Below, one piece after another: positions 6,869-14,781 of a stretch of DNA of 49,075 nt. This DNA comes from Candidatus Parcubacteria bacterium (GTDB taxonomy: Bacteria; Patescibacteriota; Patescibacteriia; PEXW01). The notes beneath the pieces were generated by a model. It was not told the origin of the DNA and made no database searches. It saw only the letters and a list, made by a program, of their open reading frames with translations. A program made the position numbers and the translations under genes. Position 1 is the stretch's first letter; every line of letters begins with the position of its first letter. The stretch is from NCBI GenBank assembly GCA_003597955.1, contig QZJU01000018.1, positions 1 to 49,075 on the forward strand, in the 5' to 3' direction.

Positions 6869-9693
6869 TGTTAAACTTAATTGTTACAATTATTGTAATT
6901 TTAGGAAATTCAATATTAGGAATTATAGTTTATGTTCGTAATCGACATAATTTGGTAAACGTTAACTTCTTTTTATTAGCATTATCTGTAGCAGTATGGA
7001 CATTAACTAATTATGTCTCCAATATTGTTTCTTCAACTTTGGGCGCAATTATTTGGGGGAAATTATCTTACGTTTTTGCTTTTTTAATAATTGTTTTTTT
7101 CTTAAAATTTGTTATTTATTTTAACAAGATAAAACAAAATAAAATTTTAGAATTTTTTTATAATTTATCGGTAATTATTTTTATTTTAAGCATTTGTTTT
7201 ACCAATTTTATTATAGGGAGTGATGTTAAATTTGAATATCCAACAATTTACCTTTCATACGGAGGTTTTTTTTGGTTATATGTTATCTTTTTCCTAACCC
7301 AATTATTTTTTGTTTTTTTAGTATTATATATTAATTATAAAAAAGCAAAAGGTGAAAGGCGATTACAATATAAATTTTTATTTTTATCAACATTAATAGC
7401 AGGAATCTTTGGAACATTATTAAACTTAATTTTACCTTTTATTAGTGGTCTTGGTTATTTGACTCATTTCGGACCAATTGCAACCCTAGTCCTAATTGGT
7501 GGTATAGCGTATGCGGTTGTAAAGCATCGACTATTAGATATTAAATTAATTATTTTACGAACGCTAACTTATTCTATAATTGTACTCTTTACAGCAGTAT
7601 TTATAGTAGGCGTTGGTGTTTTACTCCCACAATTAGTAACTGATGTTACCTCACAAGTATTAATTGGTTTGTCTGTTTCGGTTGCAGTTGTTCTTACTCT
7701 TGACCCCCTCAAAAAATACATTTCCAGAACCACCGACCAATTCTTTTTTAAAGCCCGGATAAATTATCAAAAGCTCTTGCACCAGCTTAGCGAAGTCATT
7801 AATAAAGAAATCAATCTGGATAAACTTTTGAACAAGGTTCAGGAAAGGTTGCATCAGGATTTGAAAATTCAATCCGCAAAAATCCTTTTGCCCAAGCAGG
7901 GCGGGGAAGTTTTTGTGACAAAGACCAATGAATCCCAAGAAGCAATAGTCTTGGGGTTCACCAGTAATTTGGCCAAATATGTCAAATCCGAAAAGCGCAC
8001 TGTGGTTTTGGAGGATTTGGAAAGGAAGATTGAAGACACGACTGATGAAAAAGCCCGGGCGCTTTTGGAAAAGTCCAAGGAAGAGCTGGACAAATTAAAC
8101 GCTTCAGTGGTTTTTCCGGTTTTGACCATTGAAGACCGCATTGCCGCGATTTTGGTTATGGGCGGGAAATTGTCCGGCGACCCTTTTTCGAATGAAGATT
8201 TGAATCTTTTGCAATTATTAGGCCCGCAATTGGCCAGCGCCTTGGAAAAGGCCCGGTTGTACGAAGAAATCCGTCTGTTTAATGTCAAACTGGAAAAAGA
8301 CATTGCTCTGGCCACGGAAAGGTTAAAGCAGAAAAACCTGCAGTTGGAAGACCGCAATCGATTTTTGGCGGCTTTGCAAAAGGTCACCAACCTGATAACC
8401 CAGACTTTGGAATTCAAAAAAGTCACGCAGTCAATCGTGGACGCGATTTATACGGAACTGAGTTTTGTCGGCGGCATCCTTCTGTTTTTAGGCGAATCGC
8501 GGCGCAAGATTTTCCCCGAAGCCATTACTAAAACTCGATTGACCGAAAAAGTCCTGAAGCTATTGCCCAGGCCTTTCAACGAATACTGGGGCGATTACAC
8601 ATCAGACAAAACCCTGTCGGTGCAGGCCATGAAAGCGCGGCAGATCCGGATCGGCACCAAGCTGGATGAGTTTTTCAGCCCGCCCGTGCCCAAGGAAGCC
8701 TGCGAGGCCATGCAAAAAGCGGCTGGCATAAAGACCGTGGTGGCTGTGCCGATCGTCACCGAAAACGAAGTCGTGGGCGCGATTGACTTTCTTTTGGCCA
8801 AAGAGCGCACAGCCATAACCAAAAGCGATTTGAACATGATGCAAGCCATTACCGACCAAACCGGCGTGGTTTACCAAAACATTGAATTGGTCCGCAGATT
8901 GGAAGAAACCAACAAGGAGCTGGCTGTGGCTAATGAACATTTAAAAGAGCTGGATCAGGCCAAAAGCGAATTCGTTTCCATTGCCAGCCACCAATTGCGC
9001 ACGCCCATGACCGGCATTATGGGCTATCTTTCCATGTTGATGGAAGGGGATTACGGCCAGATCAAGGGCGAACAGAAGAAAATCATCGGTGATTTGCTGT
9101 CCGCCAGCCAGCGCATGATCAATATGATCAATATTTTCTTGAATGTCAGCAAGATTGAAAGCGGCAAGCTGGTCATTACCAAAGAGCCGAGGCATTTGGA
9201 AGATTTGATCGAAAAAGTCGTGGCCGTACTGATGAAAACCGCCCGTGACAAGAAGCTGAAATTGGCTTACCAGCGCCCGAAAAATCCCTTGCCGGTTTTA
9301 ATGATTGACGAAAAAATCAATGATGTGGTTTCGAATTTGATTGATAACGCAATTAAGTACACGGAAAAAGGCGGCATTACTATAACTTCAGAGCGGAGCG
9401 GCGAGTGGGTTTTGGTAAAGGTCAAAGACACGGGCCGCGGTTTGGATCCGAAAGAAGCCAAAGGTTTGTTCACTAAATTCGTGCGCGGCTTTGGCATTGC
9501 CCAGGTTAATCCAGACGGCTCGGGTTTGGGTTTGTATGTGGCGCGCCGGATCGTTGAAGTTCACGGCGGGAAAATTTGGGTGGAAAGCGAAGGTCCGGGC
9601 AAAGGCAGCGCTTTCCAATTCACTTTGCCAATCAAGCCGGTCGAAGTTAAGCTCGAATCAGCCAATGCTGAACCGGGCAAGAACAAGAAATAG
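6868..9693 (+). CDS. Large hybrid-composition sensor histidine kinase (9 TM, two GAF, HisKA, HATPase)
   Basis: 941 residues. Residues 1-275 form about nine membrane helices (HisK 7TM-type sensor, ending YAVVKHRLLDIKLIILRTL and DPLKK). GAF 1 spans about 290-455 and GAF 2 about 490-650, each followed by a coiled coil. HisKA has the phospho-acceptor His708 in SHQLRTP. HATPase has the N box (Asn827 in DNAIKY), DTGRG and GSGLGLYVARRI. All catalytic motifs are intact, so it should autophosphorylate; no response regulator lies in the window. The first ~820 bases are strongly AT-rich while everything from about 7690 is markedly more GC-rich, with the change falling exactly at the membrane/cytoplasm boundary. 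Coupled by a one-base overlap to the methyltransferase, hence probably the receptor for that locus. Confidence 0.88.
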   Translation: MLNLIVTIIVILGNSILGIIVYVRNRHNLVNVNFFLLALSVAVWTLTNYVSNIVSSTLGAIIWGKLSYVFAFLIIVFFLKFVIYFNKIKQNKILEFFYNLSVIIFILSICFTNFIIGSDVKFEYPTIYLSYGGFFWLYVIFFLTQLFFVFLVLYINYKKAKGERRLQYKFLFLSTLIAGIFGTLLNLILPFISGLGYLTHFGPIATLVLIGGIAYAVVKHRLLDIKLIILRTLTYSIIVLFTAVFIVGVGVLLPQLVTDVTSQVLIGLSVSVAVVLTLDPLKKYISRTTDQFFFKARINYQKLLHQLSEVINKEINLDKLLNKVQERLHQDLKIQSAKILLPKQGGEVFVTKTNESQEAIVLGFTSNLAKYVKSEKRTVVLEDLERKIEDTTDEKARALLEKSKEELDKLNASVVFPVLTIEDRIAAILVMGGKLSGDPFSNEDLNLLQLLGPQLASALEKARLYEEIRLFNVKLEKDIALATERLKQKNLQLEDRNRFLAALQKVTNLITQTLEFKKVTQSIVDAIYTELSFVGGILLFLGESRRKIFPEAITKTRLTEKVLKLLPRPFNEYWGDYTSDKTLSVQAMKARQIRIGTKLDEFFSPPVPKEACEAMQKAAGIKTVVAVPIVTENEVVGAIDFLLAKERTAITKSDLNMMQAITDQTGVVYQNIELVRRLEETNKELAVANEHLKELDQAKSEFVSIASHQLRTPMTGIMGYLSMLMEGDYGQIKGEQKKIIGDLLSASQRMINMINIFLNVSKIESGKLVITKEPRHLEDLIEKVVAVLMKTARDKKLKLAYQRPKNPLPVLMIDEKINDVVSNLIDNAIKYTEKGGITITSERSGEWVLVKVKDTGRGLDPKEAKGLFTKFVRGFGIAQVNPDGSGLGLYVARRIVEVHGGKIWVESEGPGKGSAFQFTLPIKPVEVKLESANAEPGKNKK

Positions 9694-9835
9694 GCTTGAG
9701 AAATTATTCAATATAGTTTTAAGTCACTGCCCGCTAAACTCACTTTGCCGGGGCAGGAGGGAGCAACCCCTTCAATCCTTGCCAGGTAGTTTTATACGCC
9801 TCCGCAGAAAACCACGGCTTTAGCCATGGATGAAT
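9694..9835 (+). mobile_element. Possible decayed 3' end of an IS200/IS605-type TnpB element (omega-RNA-like)
   Basis: After the kinase, one frame reads KSLPAKLTLPGQEGATPS... to a TAG at about 9786, like the loose tail downstream of TnpB zinc fingers. It is followed by CCGCAGAAAACCACGGC-TTTA-GCCATGGATGAATA. The hairpin CCACGGC (9812-9818)/GCCATGG (9823-9829) with a TTTA loop, preceded by CCGCAGAAA, resembles the right end and omega-RNA 3' stem of IS605-family elements (for example ...GACTTTAGTC... ends). One stem pair is mismatched and no TnpB or TnpA gene is present, so at best this is a relic. Confidence 0.35.
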
Positions 9836-9880
9836 ACCAAAGCGGATAACCCCGCCGCGCTTTTTAGTCAGGGCGATATG

Positions 9881-9901
9881 CTTCGGCGGATTCCGCCGAA
9901 G
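9881..9901. other. GC-rich hairpin in the gap before the nucleotidyltransferase
   Basis: CTTCGGCGG (9881-9889) pairs perfectly with CCGCCGAAG (9893-9901) around a three-base loop. No T-run follows, so it is not an obvious terminator. The remaining gap to 9974 holds a small GGGC-TT-GCCC hairpin and no gene. Confidence 0.6.
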
Positions 9902-9974
9902 GGGCATCATGGGCTTGCCCAGGGAGCTTCATCATATTAAGCTTAAAAAAGCTAAGTTATTAATTGCTTAATCT

Positions 9975-10706
9975 ATGAAAGGCATTATTCTCGCCGGCGG
10001 CACGGGCTCGCGCCTGTTCCCCCTGACCAAAGTCACCAACAAGCACCTCCTGCCGGTTTACAACAAGCCCATGATTTTTTACCCTTTGCAGACCCTGAAA
10101 GACGCCGGCTTGAAAGACATCATGATTGTCTCGGGCAAAGGCCATGCCGGCGGATTCTTGGAGCTTTTGGGCGACGGCCATGACTTTGGCGTTCACCTGT
10201 CTTATGGCGTGCAAGAGCAGCCCGGCGGCATTGCTCAGGCCTTGGGCTTGGCCGAAGATTTTGCGGATAACCAAAAGATCGTGGTTATTTTGGGCGATAA
10301 TCTTTTGGAGGACAATATTGTCAATGCGGTCCAGGCATTTGAAAAACAGGAACAGGGCGCCAAGGTATTTTTGAAAAAGGTGGAAAATCCCAAATCCTTC
10401 GGCGTAGCGGAAATCTCCGGGGATAAAATCGTCAACATCGAAGAAAAGCCCAAAGCGCCGAAAAGCGATTTGGCCGTGATCGGCGTGTATATGTATGACG
10501 CGCAGGTTTTTCAGGTCATTAAGACTTTAAAACCCTCGGCGCGCGGGGAATTGGAAGTCACCGATTTGAATAATTACTATGTAAGCCAAGGCACCATGAC
10601 CTATGAAATTTTAAACGGTGCCTGGGGCGATGGCGGTGAATCTTTTGATTCTTTGTTAAAGGCTTCCAACCTGGCGGCGGAATGGACAAAGAGCGGTAAG
10701 AAATAA
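9975..10706 (+). CDS. rfbA: Glucose-1-phosphate thymidylyltransferase-like nucleotidyltransferase
   Basis: 243 residues, the short form of RmlA. It activates a sugar-1-phosphate with dTTP or UTP for nucleotide-sugar and cell-envelope glycan synthesis in the cytoplasm. The nucleotide-binding loop is GGTGSRLFPLTKVTNKHLLP (G-x-G-x-R...K), followed by YNKPMIFYPL, the metal-binding region LGDNLLEDN, and the late motif GAWGDGGESFDSLL. Those relatives are typically 240-290 residues, so this looks complete apart from the C-terminal allosteric extension. Starts at the ATG directly after AT-rich sequence with no Shine-Dalgarno. It stands alone; other rml genes are not in the window. Exact sugar specificity cannot be read. 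Confidence 0.82.
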   Translation: MKGIILAGGTGSRLFPLTKVTNKHLLPVYNKPMIFYPLQTLKDAGLKDIMIVSGKGHAGGFLELLGDGHDFGVHLSYGVQEQPGGIAQALGLAEDFADNQKIVVILGDNLLEDNIVNAVQAFEKQEQGAKVFLKKVENPKSFGVAEISGDKIVNIEEKPKAPKSDLAVIGVYMYDAQVFQVIKTLKPSARGELEVTDLNNYYVSQGTMTYEILNGAWGDGGESFDSLLKASNLAAEWTKSGKK

Positions 10707-10729
10707 TACTAAGAATTTTATATATTTTG

Positions 10730-10760
10730 GTTTGCCAAAAGCCAATTTTTTTGTTATAAT
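10730..10760 (+). promoter_or_regulatory. Weak terminator fused to the extended -10 promoter of pgk
   Basis: TTGGTTT / AAAGCCAA (one bulge, GCCA loop) runs into seven T residues and immediately into TTGTTATAAT, an extended -10 (TGnTATAAT, hexamer 10755-10760). The predicted start is near 10767, giving a short 20-nt leader without Shine-Dalgarno before ATG 10787. Confidence 0.55.
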
Positions 10761-10786
10761 TAACTTCAGTTAATCTGAATTTAAAT

Positions 10787-11956
10787 ATGAATTTTAAATC
10801 CCTGAAGACGCTGGCTGTCAACGGCAAGCAAGTAATCGTCCGCGTGGATTTTAACGTGCCGATCAAGGATGGCAGAGTTATTGATCCCAGCCGGATTCAG
10901 GCGGCTTTGCCGACCATTAATTTTTTGTGCGAACAGAAGTGCCGAATTATCCTTTTGACCCATTTGGGCAAACCCAAAGCCACGCACGATCCGGCCTGCA
11001 GCCTGCAGCCGGTTTTTGAGTATTTGGCCGCGATTCTGCCGGGCGTGAAATTCGCGCCGATCGTGCCCGGAACAGCCGAAGCTATCACCCGAAGCCAGGA
11101 AGTTCGTCCCGGCGATATTTTGCTTTTCGATAATCTGCGCTTCCATACCGGCGAAAGCGAAAATGATTTGGATTTTGCCAAAAATTTAGCGGCCTTAGGG
11201 GAAATTTACATTAACGAAGCTTTTTCCGTCTGCCACCGCAAAGCCGCATCGGTTTCCACGCTCCCGACGCTTTTACCCTCGGCTGCGGGTTTTCAACTGC
11301 AGAAAGAAGTGGAGTTTTTGCAAAAAATTATGGAAAAGCCCCAGCGGCCCTTTATCGGCATCATCGGCGGGGCGAAGATTTCCACCAAACTACCGGTTAT
11401 CCGCGCGTTGTTGGAAAAGGTCGATTACCTTTTGCTGGGCGGCGCCTTGGCCAACACGATTCTAAAAGCTCAAGGCATTGCCGTGGGAAAATCTTTGATT
11501 GAAGAAAGCATGGTCAGCGAGGTTAAAGACCTTAATTTGGTCACCAATAAATTGCGCGTGCCCATTGATGTGGTTATGGCGCCGAGCGTAGAGCCCGACG
11601 CGTTGTCGCAAACCGTGGCCGTGGCCAATGTGCCGGATGAGCAGCGGATCTTGGACATCGGGCCGGAAACCTTGGAGCTTTACAAAATGATTTTGCAGAC
11701 TGCCAAGACCGTGGTTTGGAACGGGCCCATGGGCTATTTTGAGTTGCCGCAATTCGAGCAGGGCACTAAACAGCTGGCGGAGATTATTGCCGGCTTGAAT
11801 GCGGAAACCGTGGCTGGCGGCGGCGAAACCCTGGAAGCAATAAATCAATTGAAATTGAATGATAAATTTACTTTTCTCTCCACGGGCGGCGGCGCCATGC
11901 TGGCATTTTTGGAAGGCAAGCCGCTGCCGGGGCTGGAGCCTTTAACCATTGAATAA
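10787..11956 (+). CDS. pgk: Phosphoglycerate kinase
   Basis: 389 residues, normal length. It transfers phosphate from 1,3-bisphosphoglycerate to ADP, giving 3-phosphoglycerate and ATP. Visible signatures: RVDFNVPIKDGRVIDPSRI (substrate-binding start), LLTHLGKPK, the N-domain ending NEAFSVCHRKAASV, GGAKISTKLPVI, the nucleotide region VWNGPMGYFE, and GGGETLEAI with STGGGAMLAFLEG at the C-terminus. It opens a glycolytic operon (pgk, eno, gpmI, gpmI) with gaps of 1 nt or overlaps, which will give near-equal expression of the lower pathway to phosphoenolpyruvate. Transcribed from the TATAAT box at 10755. No gapdh gene is seen upstream in this window. Confidence 0.97.
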   Translation: MNFKSLKTLAVNGKQVIVRVDFNVPIKDGRVIDPSRIQAALPTINFLCEQKCRIILLTHLGKPKATHDPACSLQPVFEYLAAILPGVKFAPIVPGTAEAITRSQEVRPGDILLFDNLRFHTGESENDLDFAKNLAALGEIYINEAFSVCHRKAASVSTLPTLLPSAAGFQLQKEVEFLQKIMEKPQRPFIGIIGGAKISTKLPVIRALLEKVDYLLLGGALANTILKAQGIAVGKSLIEESMVSEVKDLNLVTNKLRVPIDVVMAPSVEPDALSQTVAVANVPDEQRILDIGPETLELYKMILQTAKTVVWNGPMGYFELPQFEQGTKQLAEIIAGLNAETVAGGGETLEAINQLKLNDKFTFLSTGGGAMLAFLEGKPLPGLEPLTIE

Positions 11957-11957
11957 C

Positions 11958-13214
11958 ATGCCAAAATTAAAATTTTTGAAAGCCATTGAAATTCTGGATT
12001 CCCGCGGCAACCCGACCCTGCAAGTGACGGCCGAATTGTCCGACGGCAGCCGGGCCACAGCCGCGGTGCCTTCGGGGGCTTCCACCGGAAGCCACGAAGC
12101 TTTGGAATTGCGCGATGGCGGCAAGCGATTTTTGGGCCGCGGCGTTCAGCAGGCGGTAAAAAATGTGAATGAAAAACTTGCCGGGCGTTTGCTCAATAAA
12201 GAAATCAAAGATTTAAAAAAGACCGACAAAGCCATGTGCGAATTGGACGGCACAGCCAACAAAGCCAAGCTGGGTGCGAATGCTATCTTGGGCGTGTCTT
12301 TGGTTTTGGCCAAAGTTTTGAGCGTCAGCGAGAAAAAACCGTTGTATCAGTTTTTGGCCGAGCATTACGGCTTTAAACCGGATTTTTCAAAATTCCCTCG
12401 GCCGATGTTTAATGTCATCAACGGCGGCCTGCACGCGGATTCCGGTCTTTCGTTTCAGGAATTCATGCTTTTGCCTACGCAGAAAGATTTTCCCGAGGCG
12501 GTCAGGTGCGGCGCCGAAGTCTTCCAGAATCTTTTGCGTTTGCTCAAAAGCCGAGCCGCTTCGACATTGGTGGGCGACGAAGGCGGGTTTGCGCCCAAGC
12601 TGCGTTCCAATGAGGAGCCGATGCAATTACTCGCCCAGGCTATTGTGCAGGCCGGTTATGTTTTGGGTAAAGACATGGAGCTGGGCTTGGATGCGGCCTC
12701 GACCCAATTCTTAAAGCCCAATGGCATCTATTCGCTGGCATTGGAAGGCAAAGGTTTAAGCGCTGAACAGCTGGTAGCCTTATACGCGGAATGGCATGAA
12801 AAATACCACCTGCATCTGGTCGAGGATGGCTTGGCTGAAGACGATTGGGGGAATTGGGCGATGATGACTAAAACCCTGGGAAATTTAAAGATGCGCGTGG
12901 TTGGCGATGATTTATTCGTTACAGATGTAAAAAGATTGAAGCAAGGGGTTGAAAAAAAAGCGGCTAACGCGATTTTGATTAAAGTCAATCAGATTGGCAC
13001 GCTTTCCCAAACTATGGCCGCCATTAAATACGCCCGCCAGCACAAATATCAAGTGGTGATTTCGCACCGATCGGGCGAAACATGCGATACCACCATCGCG
13101 GATCTGGCCGTGGCGGTCAACGCGGATTACATCAAGGCCGGCTCGCTTTCCCGGGGCGAAAGACTGGCAAAATACAATCGATTGTTAACGATTTGGTCTG
13201 AAGAAAATGGTTAA
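11958..13214 (+). CDS. eno: Enolase
   Basis: 418 residues from ATG 11958, one base after the pgk stop; a TTG at 11949 in frame would overlap pgk and is less likely. It dehydrates 2-phosphoglycerate to phosphoenolpyruvate. Motifs: ILDSRGNPTLQV, ASTGSHEALELRDG, LSFQEFMLLP, VGDEGGFAP, the metal and catalytic sites DAAST, LVEDGLAEDDW and VGDDLF, ILIKVNQIGTLSQT (catalytic Lys), SHRSGETCDTTIADLAV and the terminal IKAGSLSRGERLAKYNRLL. Complete and conventional. Overlaps gpmI by 8 bases. Confidence 0.97.
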   Translation: MPKLKFLKAIEILDSRGNPTLQVTAELSDGSRATAAVPSGASTGSHEALELRDGGKRFLGRGVQQAVKNVNEKLAGRLLNKEIKDLKKTDKAMCELDGTANKAKLGANAILGVSLVLAKVLSVSEKKPLYQFLAEHYGFKPDFSKFPRPMFNVINGGLHADSGLSFQEFMLLPTQKDFPEAVRCGAEVFQNLLRLLKSRAASTLVGDEGGFAPKLRSNEEPMQLLAQAIVQAGYVLGKDMELGLDAASTQFLKPNGIYSLALEGKGLSAEQLVALYAEWHEKYHLHLVEDGLAEDDWGNWAMMTKTLGNLKMRVVGDDLFVTDVKRLKQGVEKKAANAILIKVNQIGTLSQTMAAIKYARQHKYQVVISHRSGETCDTTIADLAVAVNADYIKAGSLSRGERLAKYNRLLTIWSEENG

Positions 13215-14781
13215 AGGCAAATTAAAACTCAAGCCGTGTCTGCCCGTGGTCTTGGTAATCATTGACGGCTGGGGGATTAGCGCGCGCAAAGAGGGAAACG
13301 CCATTGCTTTTGCGCGAACCCCGCATTATGACCAGCTTATGAAAAAATACCCGAATACGCAATTACAAGCCGCGGGTCTGGATGTGGGTTTATCTCGGGG
13401 CCAGGACGGTAATTCGGAAGCCGGGCATTTGAACATCGGCGCCGGGCGTGTGGTTTTGCAGGACGCGGTTTACATTTCGCGGGCGATTAATGACGGGACT
13501 TTCTTCAAGAATCCGGCTTTTCTACGCGCGGTCAAGCATGTGCAAAAACATGGCTCGACCCTACATCTTATGGGCATGCTCGGCAATAGCCAGAGCGCGC
13601 ACGCCAACCCTGATCATTTATTGGCGCTTTTGACTTTTGCCAAATTAAGTCGTTTGCCCAACATTGTTCTGCACATTTTTACGGACGGACGGGATTCGCC
13701 TAGGTTTTCGGCGATTAAAATGGTTAAGCGTCTGGAAAAAGCTCTGGGCCAAGTTCGCGTCGGTTCAGTCACGGGCCGGTATTACGCCATGGACCGGGCT
13801 TTGCATTGGGATCGGATAAAAATGGTTTATGACATGCTGACTTTGGGGAAAGCGAGTTTTCATGCGCGCAATGTCGAAACCGCAATTTTACAAGCTTACA
13901 ACCGAAACGAAAGCGATGAATTTATCCCGCCCACGCTAATTTCGCCAACGGATCATCGCCGGGAATTGATTAAAGAGAATGATTCCATAATTTTTTTCAA
14001 CTTGCGCAGCGATCGTGCCAGACAATTGACTAAGGCTTTTGTGCAGAAAAAATTTCCGGGCTTTGCCCGCAAGAAAGTTTTGCGGAATTTGGTTTTTGTG
14101 GCCATGACGGATTTCGGGCCGGATTTGCCGGGCGTACTTTCGGCATATCCCAGCCGGGATGTGCCAGAGACCTTGCCCATGGCCTTGAAGGCTTTTCGGC
14201 AATTATATATTTCCGAAAGCGAAAAATACGCCCACATGACTTATTTCTTCAATGGCGGTTATGACCACCCCGTGGGCGGCGAGGATCGGGTTTCAATTTC
14301 TTCACCCAAGGTGCCGACTTACAATTTGCGGCCCGGTATGTCCACCTTGAAATTGGTTCACTATGTCAAAAAAGATTTGCGCTTTAACAAACACGACTTC
14401 ATCGCCATAAATTTTGCGGCGCCAGACATGGTGTCGCACACCGGCCATTTTCGCGCGTCCATTAAAGCCGTGGAAACCGTGGATAAGGCTTTGGGCGAAT
14501 TAAAAGCCGCAGTTTTTAAAATCCACGGAACCTTTGTTGTCACGGCTGATCACGGCAACATCGAAGAGCTGAAAAGTTTAACTTCCGGCGAGGTTGATAC
14601 CGAACACTCAAATAATCCCGTGCCGTTTATTTTGGCCGGGCAGGGCTGCCATGGGTTAAAGCTGAGAAAATTCGGCCGTTTAGCTGATATTGCCCCGACT
14701 ATTTTGGAGATAATGGATGTGCCTAAGCCTTTGGAAATGACCGGCCGGAGTTTAATAAACAATAAAAAGCATGGGACCTGA
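13207..14781 (+). CDS. gpmI: Cofactor-independent phosphoglycerate mutase, divergent copy 1
   Basis: 524 residues, normal length for iPGM, the Mn-dependent alkaline-phosphatase-superfamily enzyme converting 3- to 2-phosphoglycerate. The phosphoserine loop DGNSEAGHLNIGAGR, IIDGWG, VTGRYYAMDR, ESEKYAHMTYFFNGG, TADHGN and VDTEHSNNPVPF are present, so the metal sites look intact. It departs from the classic pattern in the region usually reading SDGGVHSH: here it is LGNSQSAHANPDHL. Sequence differs throughout from the next gene, so the pair is an old paralogy and not a recent duplication. It may have changed efficiency or substrate. Starts at ATG 13207 inside the end of eno. Confidence 0.9.
   Translation: MVKGKLKLKPCLPVVLVIIDGWGISARKEGNAIAFARTPHYDQLMKKYPNTQLQAAGLDVGLSRGQDGNSEAGHLNIGAGRVVLQDAVYISRAINDGTFFKNPAFLRAVKHVQKHGSTLHLMGMLGNSQSAHANPDHLLALLTFAKLSRLPNIVLHIFTDGRDSPRFSAIKMVKRLEKALGQVRVGSVTGRYYAMDRALHWDRIKMVYDMLTLGKASFHARNVETAILQAYNRNESDEFIPPTLISPTDHRRELIKENDSIIFFNLRSDRARQLTKAFVQKKFPGFARKKVLRNLVFVAMTDFGPDLPGVLSAYPSRDVPETLPMALKAFRQLYISESEKYAHMTYFFNGGYDHPVGGEDRVSISSPKVPTYNLRPGMSTLKLVHYVKKDLRFNKHDFIAINFAAPDMVSHTGHFRASIKAVETVDKALGELKAAVFKIHGTFVVTADHGNIEELKSLTSGEVDTEHSNNPVPFILAGQGCHGLKLRKFGRLADIAPTILEIMDVPKPLEMTGRSLINNKKHGT

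Noticed and set aside
9491-9823. 110-codon frame over the end of the kinase gene
   Set aside because: It overlaps the HATPase coding sequence in another frame and has shadow-like Arg/Ser/Leu composition.
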